Source of the DNA: Reyranella aquatilis
Lineage (GTDB): Bacteria; Pseudomonadota; Alphaproteobacteria; Reyranellales; Reyranellaceae
NCBI RefSeq assembly: GCF_020880995.1
Contig: NZ_JAJISD010000002.1
Location: 372,001-436,000 of the forward strand
DNA: 64,000 nt
Direction of reading: 5' to 3'
Shown here: in pieces, positions 50,543 through 58,912 of the stretch
Numbering within the stretch: the stretch's first letter is position 1
Layout of the letters: every line of letters begins with the position of its first letter
Translations under genes and position numbers: made by a program
The notes under the pieces: model-generated
Seen by the model: the letters and a program-made list of their open reading frames with translations, nothing else
Database searches by the model: none
Told to the model about the DNA's origin: nothing

Positions 50543-51072
50543 GGCGTGCGGGATTCGCGTCGCAGCAGCCACCAGAAGAGACCGCCGGCAACGATGGCGA
50601 GCAGGGCGCCGACCAGCAGAAGCATCGCGGAGTCCTGGATCCATGCCACGGCCGGCACCGACAGGGCGAGGAACAGGCCGACCAGGCAGATCCGCCAGAC
50701 TCGCGCATGGACACCCGCCACGAAGGTGCCGAGCGCCAGAAGGATCAGGAGCGCGAGGCTCGTCGCATTGTCGTTCACCACGCCGCGCACCTGCGGCAGG
50801 AACATCAGCCACATGGCCGCCAGGAAGGCGAGCCAGTGCAGCGCCTGCGTCACGATGAGCCTCAGGTGATCGGCAGTCTTGTCGACCTCCCGCCAGCCCG
50901 ACATCACGCAGGCCAGACCATAGATCGGCGCCAGCACCATCCAGTAGGCGTATGTGGTGGGACCGCGGAAGCCGGTGAGGATGACGCCGCCGACCGCCAG
51001 GGCCAGCATCGCCACGTAGGGTAGTTCCCGCAGCAGCCAGTGCCGGCTGGTGCCGTCGCCGGCGGTGCTCAC
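50539..51072 (-). CDS. Polytopic membrane protein of unknown function
   Basis: 177 residues from a GTG at 51072 that overlaps the M20 stop codon (GTGA). Five hydrophobic helices are visible (about residues 18-35, 45-60, 80-98, 105-120 and 128-165). It contains a CVMSGWREVDK loop and a Trp-rich C-terminus. I do not recognise the family with certainty; it resembles membrane proteins annotated only by topology. Position between a metallopeptidase and a DsbA-like enzyme suggests it serves the same pathway. Confidence 0.7.
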   Translation of the reverse strand: MSTAGDGTSRHWLLRELPYVAMLALAVGGVILTGFRGPTTYAYWMVLAPIYGLACVMSGWREVDKTADHLRLIVTQALHWLAFLAAMWLMFLPQVRGVVNDNATSLALLILLALGTFVAGVHARVWRICLVGLFLALSVPAVAWIQDSAMLLLVGALLAIVAGGLFWWLLRRESRTP

Positions 51073-52253
51073 CGCGCGTCCTTCGCCAGCCGCTTTTCGA
51101 CGACGCGCGCCCACAGTGTCGAGCCCAGGGTGAGCGCCTCGTCGTTGAAGTCGTAGCTGGGATTGTGGACCTCGCAGCCGCCCTCGCCGCCGCCGTTGCC
51201 GATGTTGATGAAGGCCCCGGGTACCTGCTCAAGCATGTAGGAGAAGTCCTCGGAGGCCATCACGAACGGGCCTTCGCGGTTCATGTTCTCCGGGCCCACG
51301 ATCTCGGCCGCGACGTCGGCGATGAACTTCACCGCGTCCTTGTCGTTCACCAGTGGCGGGAAGACGACACGCACGTCGGCCTTGGCACTGCCGCCGAGGC
51401 TGGCGGCAATACCGCTGGAAATCGTCTCGATTCGCTCCTTGATGAGCGCCATCGTCTCCTTGCGAAAGGCGCGGATCGTGCCGCGCAGCACGGCTTCCTG
51501 CGGGATCACGTTGTAGGCATCGCCGGAGTGCATCTGCGTCACCGAGATCACCGCCGAATCGAGCGGCGCCACGTTGCGCGACACCACGCTCTGAAGCGCG
51601 GAGATGATCTGCGTGGCAATGATCACCGGGTCGATGCCCGATTCCGGCCGGGCACCGTGCGCGCCCTTGCCGGTGATGTGGATGTCGAACAGGCCGCCGC
51701 CCGCCATCTGCGGGCCCGAGCGGATGGCGAACTTGCCGACGTCGAGCTTCGGCCGGTTGTGCATGCCGAAGATGATCTCGCAGGGGAATTTCTGGAACAG
51801 GCCGTCCTTGACCATCGCCTCGGCACCGCCACGACCCTCTTCCGCCGGCTGGAAGATCAGGTGCACCGTGCCGTCGAAGTTGCGGGTCGCCGCGAGATAC
51901 TTGGCGGCGCCCAGCAGCATGGCGGTATGGCCGTCATGGCCGCAGGCATGCATGCGGCCCTTGTGCGTGCTGCGATGGTCGAAGGTGTTGAGTTCGTCCA
52001 TCGGCAGGGCGTCCATGTCCGCCCGCAGGCCGATGGCGCGCGGATTGTTGCCAACGCGGATGGTGCCGACGACGCCCGTCTTGCCGATGCCGGTGGTGAC
52101 CTCGCAGCCCCATTCCTTCAGCTTCTGGGCCACGATGGTGCTGGTACGGTCTTCCTCGAAGCCCAGCTCCGGATGGGCGTGGATATCGCGCCGAATGGCG
52201 GTCAGCTCGGCGGCGGCGGCGGCGATCAGCGGTTCGATTTTCATGGCGGTCAC
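51069..52253 (-). CDS. M20 family metallo-amidohydrolase (hippurate hydrolase-like)
   Basis: 394-residue di-zinc amidohydrolase. The signature MHACGHDGHTAMLLG provides the first metal ligands, QPAEEGRGGAEAM the catalytic Glu and a ligand, ASEDFSYML and the later VHNPSYDFND the other ligands. This pattern is that of the hippurate/IAA-amino-acid hydrolases that release an amino acid from N-acyl compounds. The GTG at 52253 overlaps the previous gene's stop; an ATG three codons on is an alternative start. No signal peptide, so cytoplasmic. Confidence 0.92.
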   Translation of the reverse strand: MTAMKIEPLIAAAAAELTAIRRDIHAHPELGFEEDRTSTIVAQKLKEWGCEVTTGIGKTGVVGTIRVGNNPRAIGLRADMDALPMDELNTFDHRSTHKGRMHACGHDGHTAMLLGAAKYLAATRNFDGTVHLIFQPAEEGRGGAEAMVKDGLFQKFPCEIIFGMHNRPKLDVGKFAIRSGPQMAGGGLFDIHITGKGAHGARPESGIDPVIIATQIISALQSVVSRNVAPLDSAVISVTQMHSGDAYNVIPQEAVLRGTIRAFRKETMALIKERIETISSGIAASLGGSAKADVRVVFPPLVNDKDAVKFIADVAAEIVGPENMNREGPFVMASEDFSYMLEQVPGAFINIGNGGGEGGCEVHNPSYDFNDEALTLGSTLWARVVEKRLAKDAR

Positions 52254-53044
52254 GACTCCAGCAGGAAGGCGGTCATTACACGACGAAACTCCGGGCCGTG
52301 CACGTTCGGATATGCATGGCCGCCGTCCGGCAGCACATAGGCGCGCGCCCCCGGGATCAGGCGTACGAGTTCCTCGGTGAAGTAGAGCGGCGTCACCGTG
52401 TCGTCGCGGGCGCAGAGGGCCAGGGTACGCGCCTTCACCTTCTGTAACTGCTCGCGGCGGTCATGGGCCACGATGGCGGCAATGCGCGACAGGACGATCT
52501 CGGGGACCGGGATCGTGTCGGAAGCCCGGGCCTCGGCGGCGATCAGAGCGGCATCGTGGTCGCGCACCCAGGCGGGCGAGTTCAGCGCCAGCGCACTCGA
52601 CTTCAGGTAGGCAGCCGGGCCCAGTTCGCGCAGCACCAGCGAACGCACCTCGAACAGCCGGCGAAAGAAGGCGTCCGTCTTCGCCCAGGTGGCGCTCAGC
52701 ACCAGCCGGTCGATCCGCTCGGGATGCTCGATCGCCAGCACCTGTCCCATGGCGCCGCCCGTCGAATGGCCGCACCAGTGAACCTTGTCGTAGCCGAGCC
52801 CCTCGATGAGCTGCAGCGCATCGTCGGCCATCTGTGAAACGCTGTAGTCGATCCGCGACAGGCTGCTGCGCGCGGTCCCGCGATGATCATGCACGACGAC
52901 GGTGAATTGCCGGGCCAGTTCGGACACGTTGTCGCCCCACCAGCGTCCGTCGCCGCCGAGACCGGCGACGAGGAACAGCACGGGGCCGCTGCCGTGCACT
53001 TCGTAGTGGAGTTCCGCGCCGTCGCGCAGCTTGAACAGGGGCAT
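52250..53044 (-). CDS. Alpha/beta hydrolase (3-oxoadipate enol-lactonase/RutD-like)
   Basis: 264 residues. The oxyanion-hole motif VAGLGGDGRWW, nucleophile elbow CGHSTGGAMG, Asp in CARDDTVTP and His in PDGGHAYPN are all in place. The ATG at 53044 has GAGGAGACGG upstream. It is the first gene of an operon with an M20 peptidase (GTGA overlap), a membrane protein and a DsbA-like isomerase. The pathway may hydrolyse a lactone or small amide. It is divergent from a lipoprotein gene 49 bases away. Confidence 0.88.
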   Translation of the reverse strand: MPLFKLRDGAELHYEVHGSGPVLFLVAGLGGDGRWWGDNVSELARQFTVVVHDHRGTARSSLSRIDYSVSQMADDALQLIEGLGYDKVHWCGHSTGGAMGQVLAIEHPERIDRLVLSATWAKTDAFFRRLFEVRSLVLRELGPAAYLKSSALALNSPAWVRDHDAALIAAEARASDTIPVPEIVLSRIAAIVAHDRREQLQKVKARTLALCARDDTVTPLYFTEELVRLIPGARAYVLPDGGHAYPNVHGPEFRRVMTAFLLES

Positions 53045-53093
53045 TCCGTCTCCTCGGCGATTTGCTATGGTCGCCCCAGGAGGTAAGCGCACC

Positions 53094-53444
53094 ATGAAGC
53101 GCCTGTCGATTGTCGCGTTGGCCCTACTGTGCGGATGCACCCAGAAGGAGCAGCCGCTGACCACCACGATTCCGCGGCCGGCCCCCGAAGAGGCAACGCC
53201 GACGGGCATCGCCTATCTTTGCGATGGCCGCAAGGAAGTCGCCATCGTCTACGCCAAGAACCGGGCGTCGGTGACGATGGGCGACAGGACATGGCGGCTC
53301 GAATATCAGGGCGCCGGTCAAGGCTTCCGCTATGCCGATGCCACGACGGAGTGGTCCGGCCGCGACAATGCGGGCACGCTCAAGGCGCTCAGCGGCGGCG
53401 CGCCACTCGCAGCCAACTGCCAGCCGTTGCGTCGCACGACCTGA
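53094..53444 (+). CDS. MliC-like lipoprotein (lysozyme inhibitor family)
   Basis: 116 residues. The N-terminus MKRLSIVALALLCGC is a lipoprotein signal; the lipobox LCGC gives lipid attachment at Cys15. The mature domain AYLCDGRKEVAIVYAKNRAS, then TWRLEYQGAGQGFRYADAT, matches the MliC/PliC C-type lysozyme inhibitor pattern (Cys, YxC-like core, and W..G ending). It would sit in the outer membrane facing the periplasm. The RBS CAGGAGGTAAG is strong. Cysteines at 43 and 110 may form the family disulfide. Confidence 0.75.
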   Translation: MKRLSIVALALLCGCTQKEQPLTTTIPRPAPEEATPTGIAYLCDGRKEVAIVYAKNRASVTMGDRTWRLEYQGAGQGFRYADATTEWSGRDNAGTLKALSGGAPLAANCQPLRRTT

Positions 53445-53454
53445 CGCGGGCGGT

Positions 53455-53556
53455 CTACTTCAGCCAGAACTTGATCGCGTAGCTGACCAGGGCGGTCACG
53501 CCGACGCCGGCCGCCCACAGGCCGACGAACCACAGCCATTGCCGCGGACCGGGCAT
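53455..53556 (-). CDS. DUF2474 family small cytochrome bd subunit
   Basis: 33 residues, one transmembrane helix: MPGPRQWLWFVGLWAAGVGV and then TALVSYAIKFWLK. It matches the DUF2474 proteins that follow cydB in cyanide-insensitive-type bd oxidase operons, taking the place of CydX. A GTG one codon earlier (53559) is an alternative start. It lies 27 bases after the CydB stop and is in the same reading frame. It probably stabilises the oxidase. It ends 10 bases from the convergent lipoprotein gene. Confidence 0.78.
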   Translation of the reverse strand: MPGPRQWLWFVGLWAAGVGVTALVSYAIKFWLK

Positions 53557-53583
53557 CACCGACGGTCCATCATCGCTGGCCCA

Positions 53584-54585
53584 TCAGTGGTAGCCGTCAT
53601 GACCGGTCTTGCCGCGGAAGACCCAGTAGGAATAGCCCGTGTAGGCCAGGATGATGGGCACCATCACCAGCACGCCGGGCAGCATGAACTTCAGGCTGTC
53701 ATGCGGGGCGGCGGCGTCCCAGATCGAGACCGACGGCGGCACCACATAGGGATAGAGGCTGATGCCGAGTCCCGCGAGGCCCAGGCCGAAGAGCGCCAGC
53801 GCCATCAGGAACGGTGTGTAGTGATGACCGCGCCGCAGGCTCCAGAAGAGCACGAAGGTGACGATCGCGACCAGCAACGGGACCTGGGCCGTGAAGAGAA
53901 CCTGCGGCCAGGCAAACCAGCGCAGCCAGTAGGCATCGCGCAGGAACGGCGTCGCGGCACTCACCGCCGCCATCGCCACGATGGTTCCGATGGCGAGGCG
54001 AAAGGCCAGCCGGTAGCAACGCTCCTGCAGGGAGCCTTCGCTCTTCATCACCAGCCAGGTCGAGCCCAGCAGCGCGTATCCGCAGACCAGGCTCACCCCC
54101 ACGAGGAAGCTGAACGGCGTGAGCCAGTCGAACCAGCCGCCGGCATAGGTGCGATCCTGGACGGCGATTCCCTGCAGCAGCGCGCCCAGCGTGATGCCCT
54201 GGGCGAGCGCGGCGACGATCGAACCGCCGCTGAAGGCCACGTCCCATAGCGCGCGATGGCGCGGATCGCGCCAGCGGAACTCGAAGGCGACGCCGCGGAA
54301 GACCAGCGCCAGCAGCATCGCGATGATGGGGGCGTAGAGCGCCGAGAGGATCATGCCGTAGGCCAGCGGGAAGGCCGCCAGCAGGCCGCCACCGCCCATC
54401 ACCAGCCACGTCTCGTTGCCGTCCCAGACCGGCGCCACCGAGTTCATGGCGCTGTCGCGTTCCCGGCCCACCGGCAGGAACGGGAACAGGATGCCGACGC
54501 CGAGGTCGAAGCCGTCCATGACGACATAGGCCAGGATGGCGAAGGCGATGATGAAGGCGAAGAAGACCGGAAGATCGAACGGCAT
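53584..54585 (-). CDS. cydB: Cytochrome bd-type ubiquinol oxidase subunit II
   Basis: 333-residue integral membrane protein with eight or nine helices. The opening FAILAYVVMDGFDLGVGILF and SVAPVWDGNETWLVMGGGGL, LLAAFPLAYG are CydB hallmarks, with the conserved charged residues in the proton path. With CydA it forms the quinol oxidase that reduces oxygen to water. It starts 2 bases after the cydA stop. The sequence lies on the CioB side, which fits the short CydA and the DUF2474 subunit. Confidence 0.95.
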   Translation of the reverse strand: MPFDLPVFFAFIIAFAILAYVVMDGFDLGVGILFPFLPVGRERDSAMNSVAPVWDGNETWLVMGGGGLLAAFPLAYGMILSALYAPIIAMLLALVFRGVAFEFRWRDPRHRALWDVAFSGGSIVAALAQGITLGALLQGIAVQDRTYAGGWFDWLTPFSFLVGVSLVCGYALLGSTWLVMKSEGSLQERCYRLAFRLAIGTIVAMAAVSAATPFLRDAYWLRWFAWPQVLFTAQVPLLVAIVTFVLFWSLRRGHHYTPFLMALALFGLGLAGLGISLYPYVVPPSVSIWDAAAPHDSLKFMLPGVLVMVPIILAYTGYSYWVFRGKTGHDGYH

Positions 54586-54587
54586 GA

Positions 54588-56021
54588 TCAGGCCTCCTTT
54601 CCGGTCGCCAGCGATTCGGCGACGACCGGAGCCGGCGTGATGCCGGCGGCCCGCACCGGCTGGTCGCGCCTCGGTCCCTCCTCACCGCGATGCGGCGGAT
54701 GGCTCATGAGCTTCAGGATGTAGTAGGTGCCCGCGCCGAAGGCGAAGAAGTAGACGATGACGAAGGACACCAGCGAGGCGCCGACGGCCGGCGCATCGAG
54801 CTTCGATGCCGAATCGACGGTGCGCAGCAGACCGTACACCGTGTAGGGCTGACGGCCGACTTCGGTCGTGACCCAACCCGCGATGACGGCGACGAAGCCG
54901 GCCGGCCCCATCGCGATCGCGAGGCGATGCAGCAAGGGCCACTCGTAGAGCTTCCCCCGCACGCGCGCGAGCAGGCTGAACGCCGCCAGGGCCAGCATCA
55001 ACATGCCCATGCCCACCATAATGCGGAAGGCCCAGAAGACGACGGCCACCGGCGGCCAGTCCTTGCGATCGACCGTGTCGAGGCCTTTCAGCGGCGCGTC
55101 CAGCGAATGCTTCAGGATCAGCGACGAAGCCTTGGGGATCTCGACGGCGAACAGGTTCTTGCCCGCCGCCTCGTCGGGCCAGCCGAACAGGACGAGCGGC
55201 GCCCCGTCGGGATAGCTCTTGAAGTGGCCCTCCATGGCCATGACCTTCACCGGCTGGTGCTGGAGCGTGTTCAGCCCGTGCTGGTCGCCGGCGAAGATCT
55301 GCAGCGGCGCCACGACGGTGATCATGCCCATCGCCATGGAGAACATGACGCGCGCGCCCTCGTTTGCCTGCTTTTCGGCAGGCTTCGCCCGCAAGAGATG
55401 CCAGGCGCCGACCGCGCCGACGACCAGCGCCGTCGTCAGGTAGGCACCGAACACCGTGTGGACCAGCCGGTAGGGGAATGACGGATTGAAGATGATGGCC
55501 CACCAGTCGGCCGGGACGAACTGGCCGCCGGCGTTGATCGCGAAGCCGGCCGGAGTCTGCATCCAGCTGTTGGCCGAGAGGATCCAGAAGGCCGAGAAGA
55601 AGGTGCCGACCGCGACGGCGAGCGTCGCCGCGAAATGCAGCCCCTTGCCGACCCGGTTCATGCCGAACAGCATGACGCCGAGGAAGCCCGCCTCGAGGAA
55701 GAAGGCCGTGAGTACCTCGTAGGCCATCAGCGGGCCGATCACCGGCCCGGCCTTGTCCGAGAAGACCGACCAGTTCGTGCCGAACTGGTAGGACATCACG
55801 ATGCCCGACACGACGCCCATGCCGAAGGCGAGCGCGAAGATCTTCAGCCAGTACTTGAAGAGGTCGAGATAGACCTGGCGTCCCGTCCACAGCCACAGCG
55901 CCTCGAGCACGGCGAGATAGCTCGCCAGTCCGATCGAGAAGGACGGGAAGATGAAGTGGAACGAGACGGTGAAAGCGAACTGCAGCCTTGCCAGGAAGAC
56001 TGCGTCCAATCCCTCGAACAT
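54588..56021 (-). CDS. cydA: Cytochrome bd-type ubiquinol oxidase subunit I
   Basis: 477-residue inner-membrane subunit that carries hemes b558, b595 and d. The axial His22 (FHFIFPSFSIG), a conserved His in RLVHTVFGAYL, and the signature GWVTTEVGRQPYTVYGLLRT are in place. The periplasmic quinol loop after helix 6 is short, as in cyanide-insensitive CioA rather than E. coli CydA with its long Q-loop. A strong GGAGGAGG RBS precedes the ATG. It follows a mocR gene by 11 bases, so the mocR regulator and the oxidase are probably cotranscribed. Confidence 0.95.
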   Translation of the reverse strand: MFEGLDAVFLARLQFAFTVSFHFIFPSFSIGLASYLAVLEALWLWTGRQVYLDLFKYWLKIFALAFGMGVVSGIVMSYQFGTNWSVFSDKAGPVIGPLMAYEVLTAFFLEAGFLGVMLFGMNRVGKGLHFAATLAVAVGTFFSAFWILSANSWMQTPAGFAINAGGQFVPADWWAIIFNPSFPYRLVHTVFGAYLTTALVVGAVGAWHLLRAKPAEKQANEGARVMFSMAMGMITVVAPLQIFAGDQHGLNTLQHQPVKVMAMEGHFKSYPDGAPLVLFGWPDEAAGKNLFAVEIPKASSLILKHSLDAPLKGLDTVDRKDWPPVAVVFWAFRIMVGMGMLMLALAAFSLLARVRGKLYEWPLLHRLAIAMGPAGFVAVIAGWVTTEVGRQPYTVYGLLRTVDSASKLDAPAVGASLVSFVIVYFFAFGAGTYYILKLMSHPPHRGEEGPRRDQPVRAAGITPAPVVAESLATGKEA

Positions 56022-56032
56022 GGTGCCTCCTC

Positions 56033-57409
56033 CTAAACGATACGCGAGGCGTAGGCCGGCGACTTCAATGCCACGACAAGGACGTCCAGTGCCGCGACGA
56101 GTTCTGAGCGGTTTCGCGCGGCGCCGAGCGCGATGCGGATCGCATGCTCGGGCTCTCCGTCGACGCTGAAACTGTCACTCGTGACCACGGTGAGGCCCTG
56201 CCGTTGAACGTGCGCCGCGAACTCGGCCCGCGTCCATGAACACGGCAGGTGCAGCCACACATGGTGCCCCTTCGGATGGGCGAGGTGAATGTGGCCCGAA
56301 AGCGCTTTGGCCGCCAGCTTCTGTCTTGCCGCAGCCTCCGCGGTAATCGCCGACATGATCGCGTCGGCGCTGCCGTCGGCCATCCACCGGCTGACGAGTG
56401 CGACCATCAGCGGCACCGGCATCTGCGACACAGTGCGCAACGCGTTGGCCAGCACCGAGGCGGCGGCGCGATCGGGCGCCTGTACATAGGCGACACGCAG
56501 CCCCGGGGCCATGCACTTGGACAGTGTCATGGCGAGATAACTGCGCTCGGGGATGAGCGTCGCGATCGGCTGGGCCTTCGGCTCGAAACTTCCATAGGCG
56601 TCGTCCTCGATCAAAATCAGGTCGTGACGACGAATGGCCGCCGCAAGTTCTTCGCGACGTTGTGACCCAATCGTCTGCGTCGTCGGGTTGTGGATCGTCG
56701 GCAGCAGATAGACGGCTTTCGGTGCATGGGCGCGGCAGGCCTCGGCGAGTGCAGCCGGGTCCATGCCCTCCGCATCCGATGCCACCCCGACCAGGCGAAC
56801 ACCGAGCGATGCCGCCGCCGATTTGAAGCCCGGATAAGTGAGCCGGTCCGTGAGCACGACGTCGCCGGCTCGCGTCAGCGAGACAAGCAGCGCCATCAGC
56901 GCGCTCTGCGTGCCTGGCGAGATCACCAGCCGGCCCGCTTCGGCATTGCGCACGCGCCGCCGCAGCCAGTCCGCCGCGATGCCGCGATCCACCGTGCTGC
57001 CACCCGCCTGCTGGTAACTCAGCAGTTCGGAGAAACCATGGTCGCGCTGCAGCGCCACCAGCCCGCGCATGATCCGCCCCTCGATGTCGGCCTCGATCGG
57101 CGACGGTGGCAGGTTCATCGAGAGGTCGATGGCGATGCCGGCCGCCGCGTGGCCGGACGGACGGACGCGGCTCTCGGCCACGAAGGTCCCCTGCCCGACC
57201 CGGGCGTCCGTCAGGCCCCGACGCCGCGCCTCATTGTAGGCCCGTGTGACGGTGGTGAGATCGACGCCCAGGGCGCTCGCCAGCGCACGATGGGTCGGCA
57301 GCCGCTGGCCCCGGTGCAGGCGGCCCGAGGCGATGTCGCGCTCGAGCGCCTCGACGATCCCCTCGTATACCGGCCCACTGGCGGTATCGAGTGTAGGGCT
57401 CCAATCCAT
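56033..57409 (-). CDS. MocR/PdxR-type transcriptional regulator (GntR HTH plus aminotransferase domain)
   Basis: 458 residues from the ATG at 57409. Residues about 8-75 form a GntR-type winged helix (LERDIASGRLHRGQRLPTHR, ASALGVDLTTVTRAYNEARR). Residues about 105-450 are a fold-type I aminotransferase domain with the PLP lysine in TLSKCMAPGLRVAYV. An earlier ATG 20 codons upstream lies inside the operator region. It directly precedes cydA-cydB, an unusual location. It may respond to an amino acid or PLP derivative. Confidence 0.9.
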   Translation of the reverse strand: MDWSPTLDTASGPVYEGIVEALERDIASGRLHRGQRLPTHRALASALGVDLTTVTRAYNEARRRGLTDARVGQGTFVAESRVRPSGHAAAGIAIDLSMNLPPSPIEADIEGRIMRGLVALQRDHGFSELLSYQQAGGSTVDRGIAADWLRRRVRNAEAGRLVISPGTQSALMALLVSLTRAGDVVLTDRLTYPGFKSAAASLGVRLVGVASDAEGMDPAALAEACRAHAPKAVYLLPTIHNPTTQTIGSQRREELAAAIRRHDLILIEDDAYGSFEPKAQPIATLIPERSYLAMTLSKCMAPGLRVAYVQAPDRAAASVLANALRTVSQMPVPLMVALVSRWMADGSADAIMSAITAEAAARQKLAAKALSGHIHLAHPKGHHVWLHLPCSWTRAEFAAHVQRQGLTVVTSDSFSVDGEPEHAIRIALGAARNRSELVAALDVLVVALKSPAYASRIV

Positions 57410-57452
57410 ACAATTTGTCTCCTTGATCTTGAATGTATGGCCAACTGTATGG
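57406..57452. promoter_or_regulatory. Candidate MocR operator: TGTATGG direct repeat with an inverted copy
   Basis: TGTATGG at 57434-57440 and again at 57446-57452 (12-base period), and CCATACA at 57406-57412 in reverse, overlapping the mocR ATG. The set lies in the 75-base region between the divergent mocR and DUF983 genes. MocR proteins such as GabR bind direct repeats with about this spacing and also contact a third half-site. Confidence 0.55.
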
Positions 57453-57484
57453 ATATCCAAGCACGACAATTCGAGGAGGTGCGG

Positions 57485-57871
57485 ATGGCCGACAAAGGCG
57501 GTGTCTATCTTCTGCGCGGCATGCTGGGCCGCTGCCCGGCCTGCGGCGAGGGCAAGCTGTTCCGCGCTTTCGTGAAGGTCGCGGACCGTTGCTCAGCCTG
57601 CGGAGAGGACCTGCATCATCACCGCGCCGACGACTTCCCGGCCTACCTGACGATCTTCCTGGTCGGCCATCTGGTCGTGCCGATCGCGATGTATGTCGAG
57701 ATCGCCTATCAGCCGTCCTACTGGCTGCACGCCGCATTGTGGGCGCCGATGGTGATCGCGCTGTCGGTGGGCCTGCTGCAGCCGATCAAGGGCACGATCG
57801 TCGCCCTGCAGTGGCACATGGGCATGCACGGCTTCGCCGCGGCGAAGCAGGCGCGGGCCGAGTACTGCTGA
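57485..57871 (+). CDS. DUF983 family membrane protein
   Basis: 128 residues. It starts with a zinc-ribbon-like CPACGEG (residues 17-23) and CSACGEDLHHH, followed by two hydrophobic helices. The family (DUF983) is widespread in alphaproteobacteria, with no firm function; some sit near cytochrome oxidase genes. AGGAGGTG lies upstream of the ATG at 57485. It is divergent from mocR and convergent with the asparaginase gene. Confidence 0.85.
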   Translation: MADKGGVYLLRGMLGRCPACGEGKLFRAFVKVADRCSACGEDLHHHRADDFPAYLTIFLVGHLVVPIAMYVEIAYQPSYWLHAALWAPMVIALSVGLLQPIKGTIVALQWHMGMHGFAAAKQARAEYC

Positions 57872-57892
57872 CCGGCCGCGCGCGACTTTCCG

Positions 57893-58912
57893 TTAACCGA
57901 AAGTCTCGAAGACTTCGGCGATCGCCGCGCGGTCCAGCCCGGCGCGCAGGCAGGTTTCCAGCAGCACCCGCGCCTTCAGCGGGTTGAGCCGGCCGCCCCA
58001 CAGCAAGCCCGCCTTGCGCAGGGCGATCTCCGAACTCGGGCCGCCATAGGTCTGGCGCAGCAGCGGCCCGCCGCCGGCGCGGGGCGCCACCACGGTGGGA
58101 ATGATCTCGCCAAGCTGGCCGACCAGCGACGCGACGCGCTCGGGAACGTGACCGCCACCCATGGCACCCAGCACGACGCCGCGATAGCCGAGCTGGTCGC
58201 GATGATCGATCATCGCCTCGAGAATGTAGCCGGGCTCGTCGAGCCCCAGCCACAGCAGCGCCACCGGCTGCTCCCGGCCCTCCGACGCCTTGCCCAGCCG
58301 CTTGCGCGCCGCTTCGACCGGCGCGCGCACCGGCAGCGACAGCGGCACGAGCCTGTCCTCGACCAGTGCCGCCAGCGGACCGGTCTGCGGCGAGGCGAAC
58401 GCGTTGAAGCGTGTCGGATGGACCTTCTGCACGTCGGCCGCTGCATAGACTTCGTCGAGCATCACCGCGACGACGCCCAGCGCCTTGGCGTGCGCCTTCA
58501 TCCAGGGATCGCAGGCCACGCGCACGGCCGCCAGCAGGTTGCCCGGCCCGTCGGGCGAGGTGAGCGCGGGATTGCGCATTGCCGCCGTCACGATCACCGG
58601 AATGTCGCGTTCGACCAGCAGGTCGAGCAGGAAGCTGGTCTCCTCGAGCGTGTCGGTGCCCTGCGTCACCACCACGCCATCGACGTCGAGGTCCATGATC
58701 TTCGCCGCCAGTGCGTGGATCTGGTCGAAGGACAGCGAATGGCTGCCGACCCGCGACACCGTCTCGGCGCGAATGTCTGCAAGCGTCGCCAGCAGCGGCA
58801 CCGCGGCGACGAGGTCGTCGGCGCCCAGCCCCATCTGCATGGCACCGGACGCATCCGGTGCGGTCGCGATGGTGCCGCCGAGGGCCAGGATCTGGACGCG
58901 CGGAAGGGTCAT
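57893..58912 (-). CDS. Asparaginase (L-asparaginase type I/II family)
   Basis: 339 residues. The nucleophile threonine is Thr14 in ALGGTIAT and the second active-site motif is VVTQGTDTLEE, residues 81-90. TAAMRNPALTSPDGPGNLL is the usual third segment. It hydrolyses asparagine or a related amide to acid and ammonia. No signal peptide is evident, suggesting a cytoplasmic form. The ATG overlaps the stop of the upstream exported-protein gene (ATGA), making an operon with the hydantoinase B gene. Confidence 0.9.
   Translation of the reverse strand: MTLPRVQILALGGTIATAPDASGAMQMGLGADDLVAAVPLLATLADIRAETVSRVGSHSLSFDQIHALAAKIMDLDVDGVVVTQGTDTLEETSFLLDLLVERDIPVIVTAAMRNPALTSPDGPGNLLAAVRVACDPWMKAHAKALGVVAVMLDEVYAAADVQKVHPTRFNAFASPQTGPLAALVEDRLVPLSLPVRAPVEAARKRLGKASEGREQPVALLWLGLDEPGYILEAMIDHRDQLGYRGVVLGAMGGGHVPERVASLVGQLGEIIPTVVAPRAGGGPLLRQTYGGPSSEIALRKAGLLWGGRLNPLKARVLLETCLRAGLDRAAIAEVFETFG

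Noticed and set aside
57884..57905. GACTTTC-N8-GAAAGTC hairpin between DUF983 and asparaginase genes
   Set aside because: Seven-base stem without a T tract, overlapping the asparaginase stop; too weak to call a terminator.
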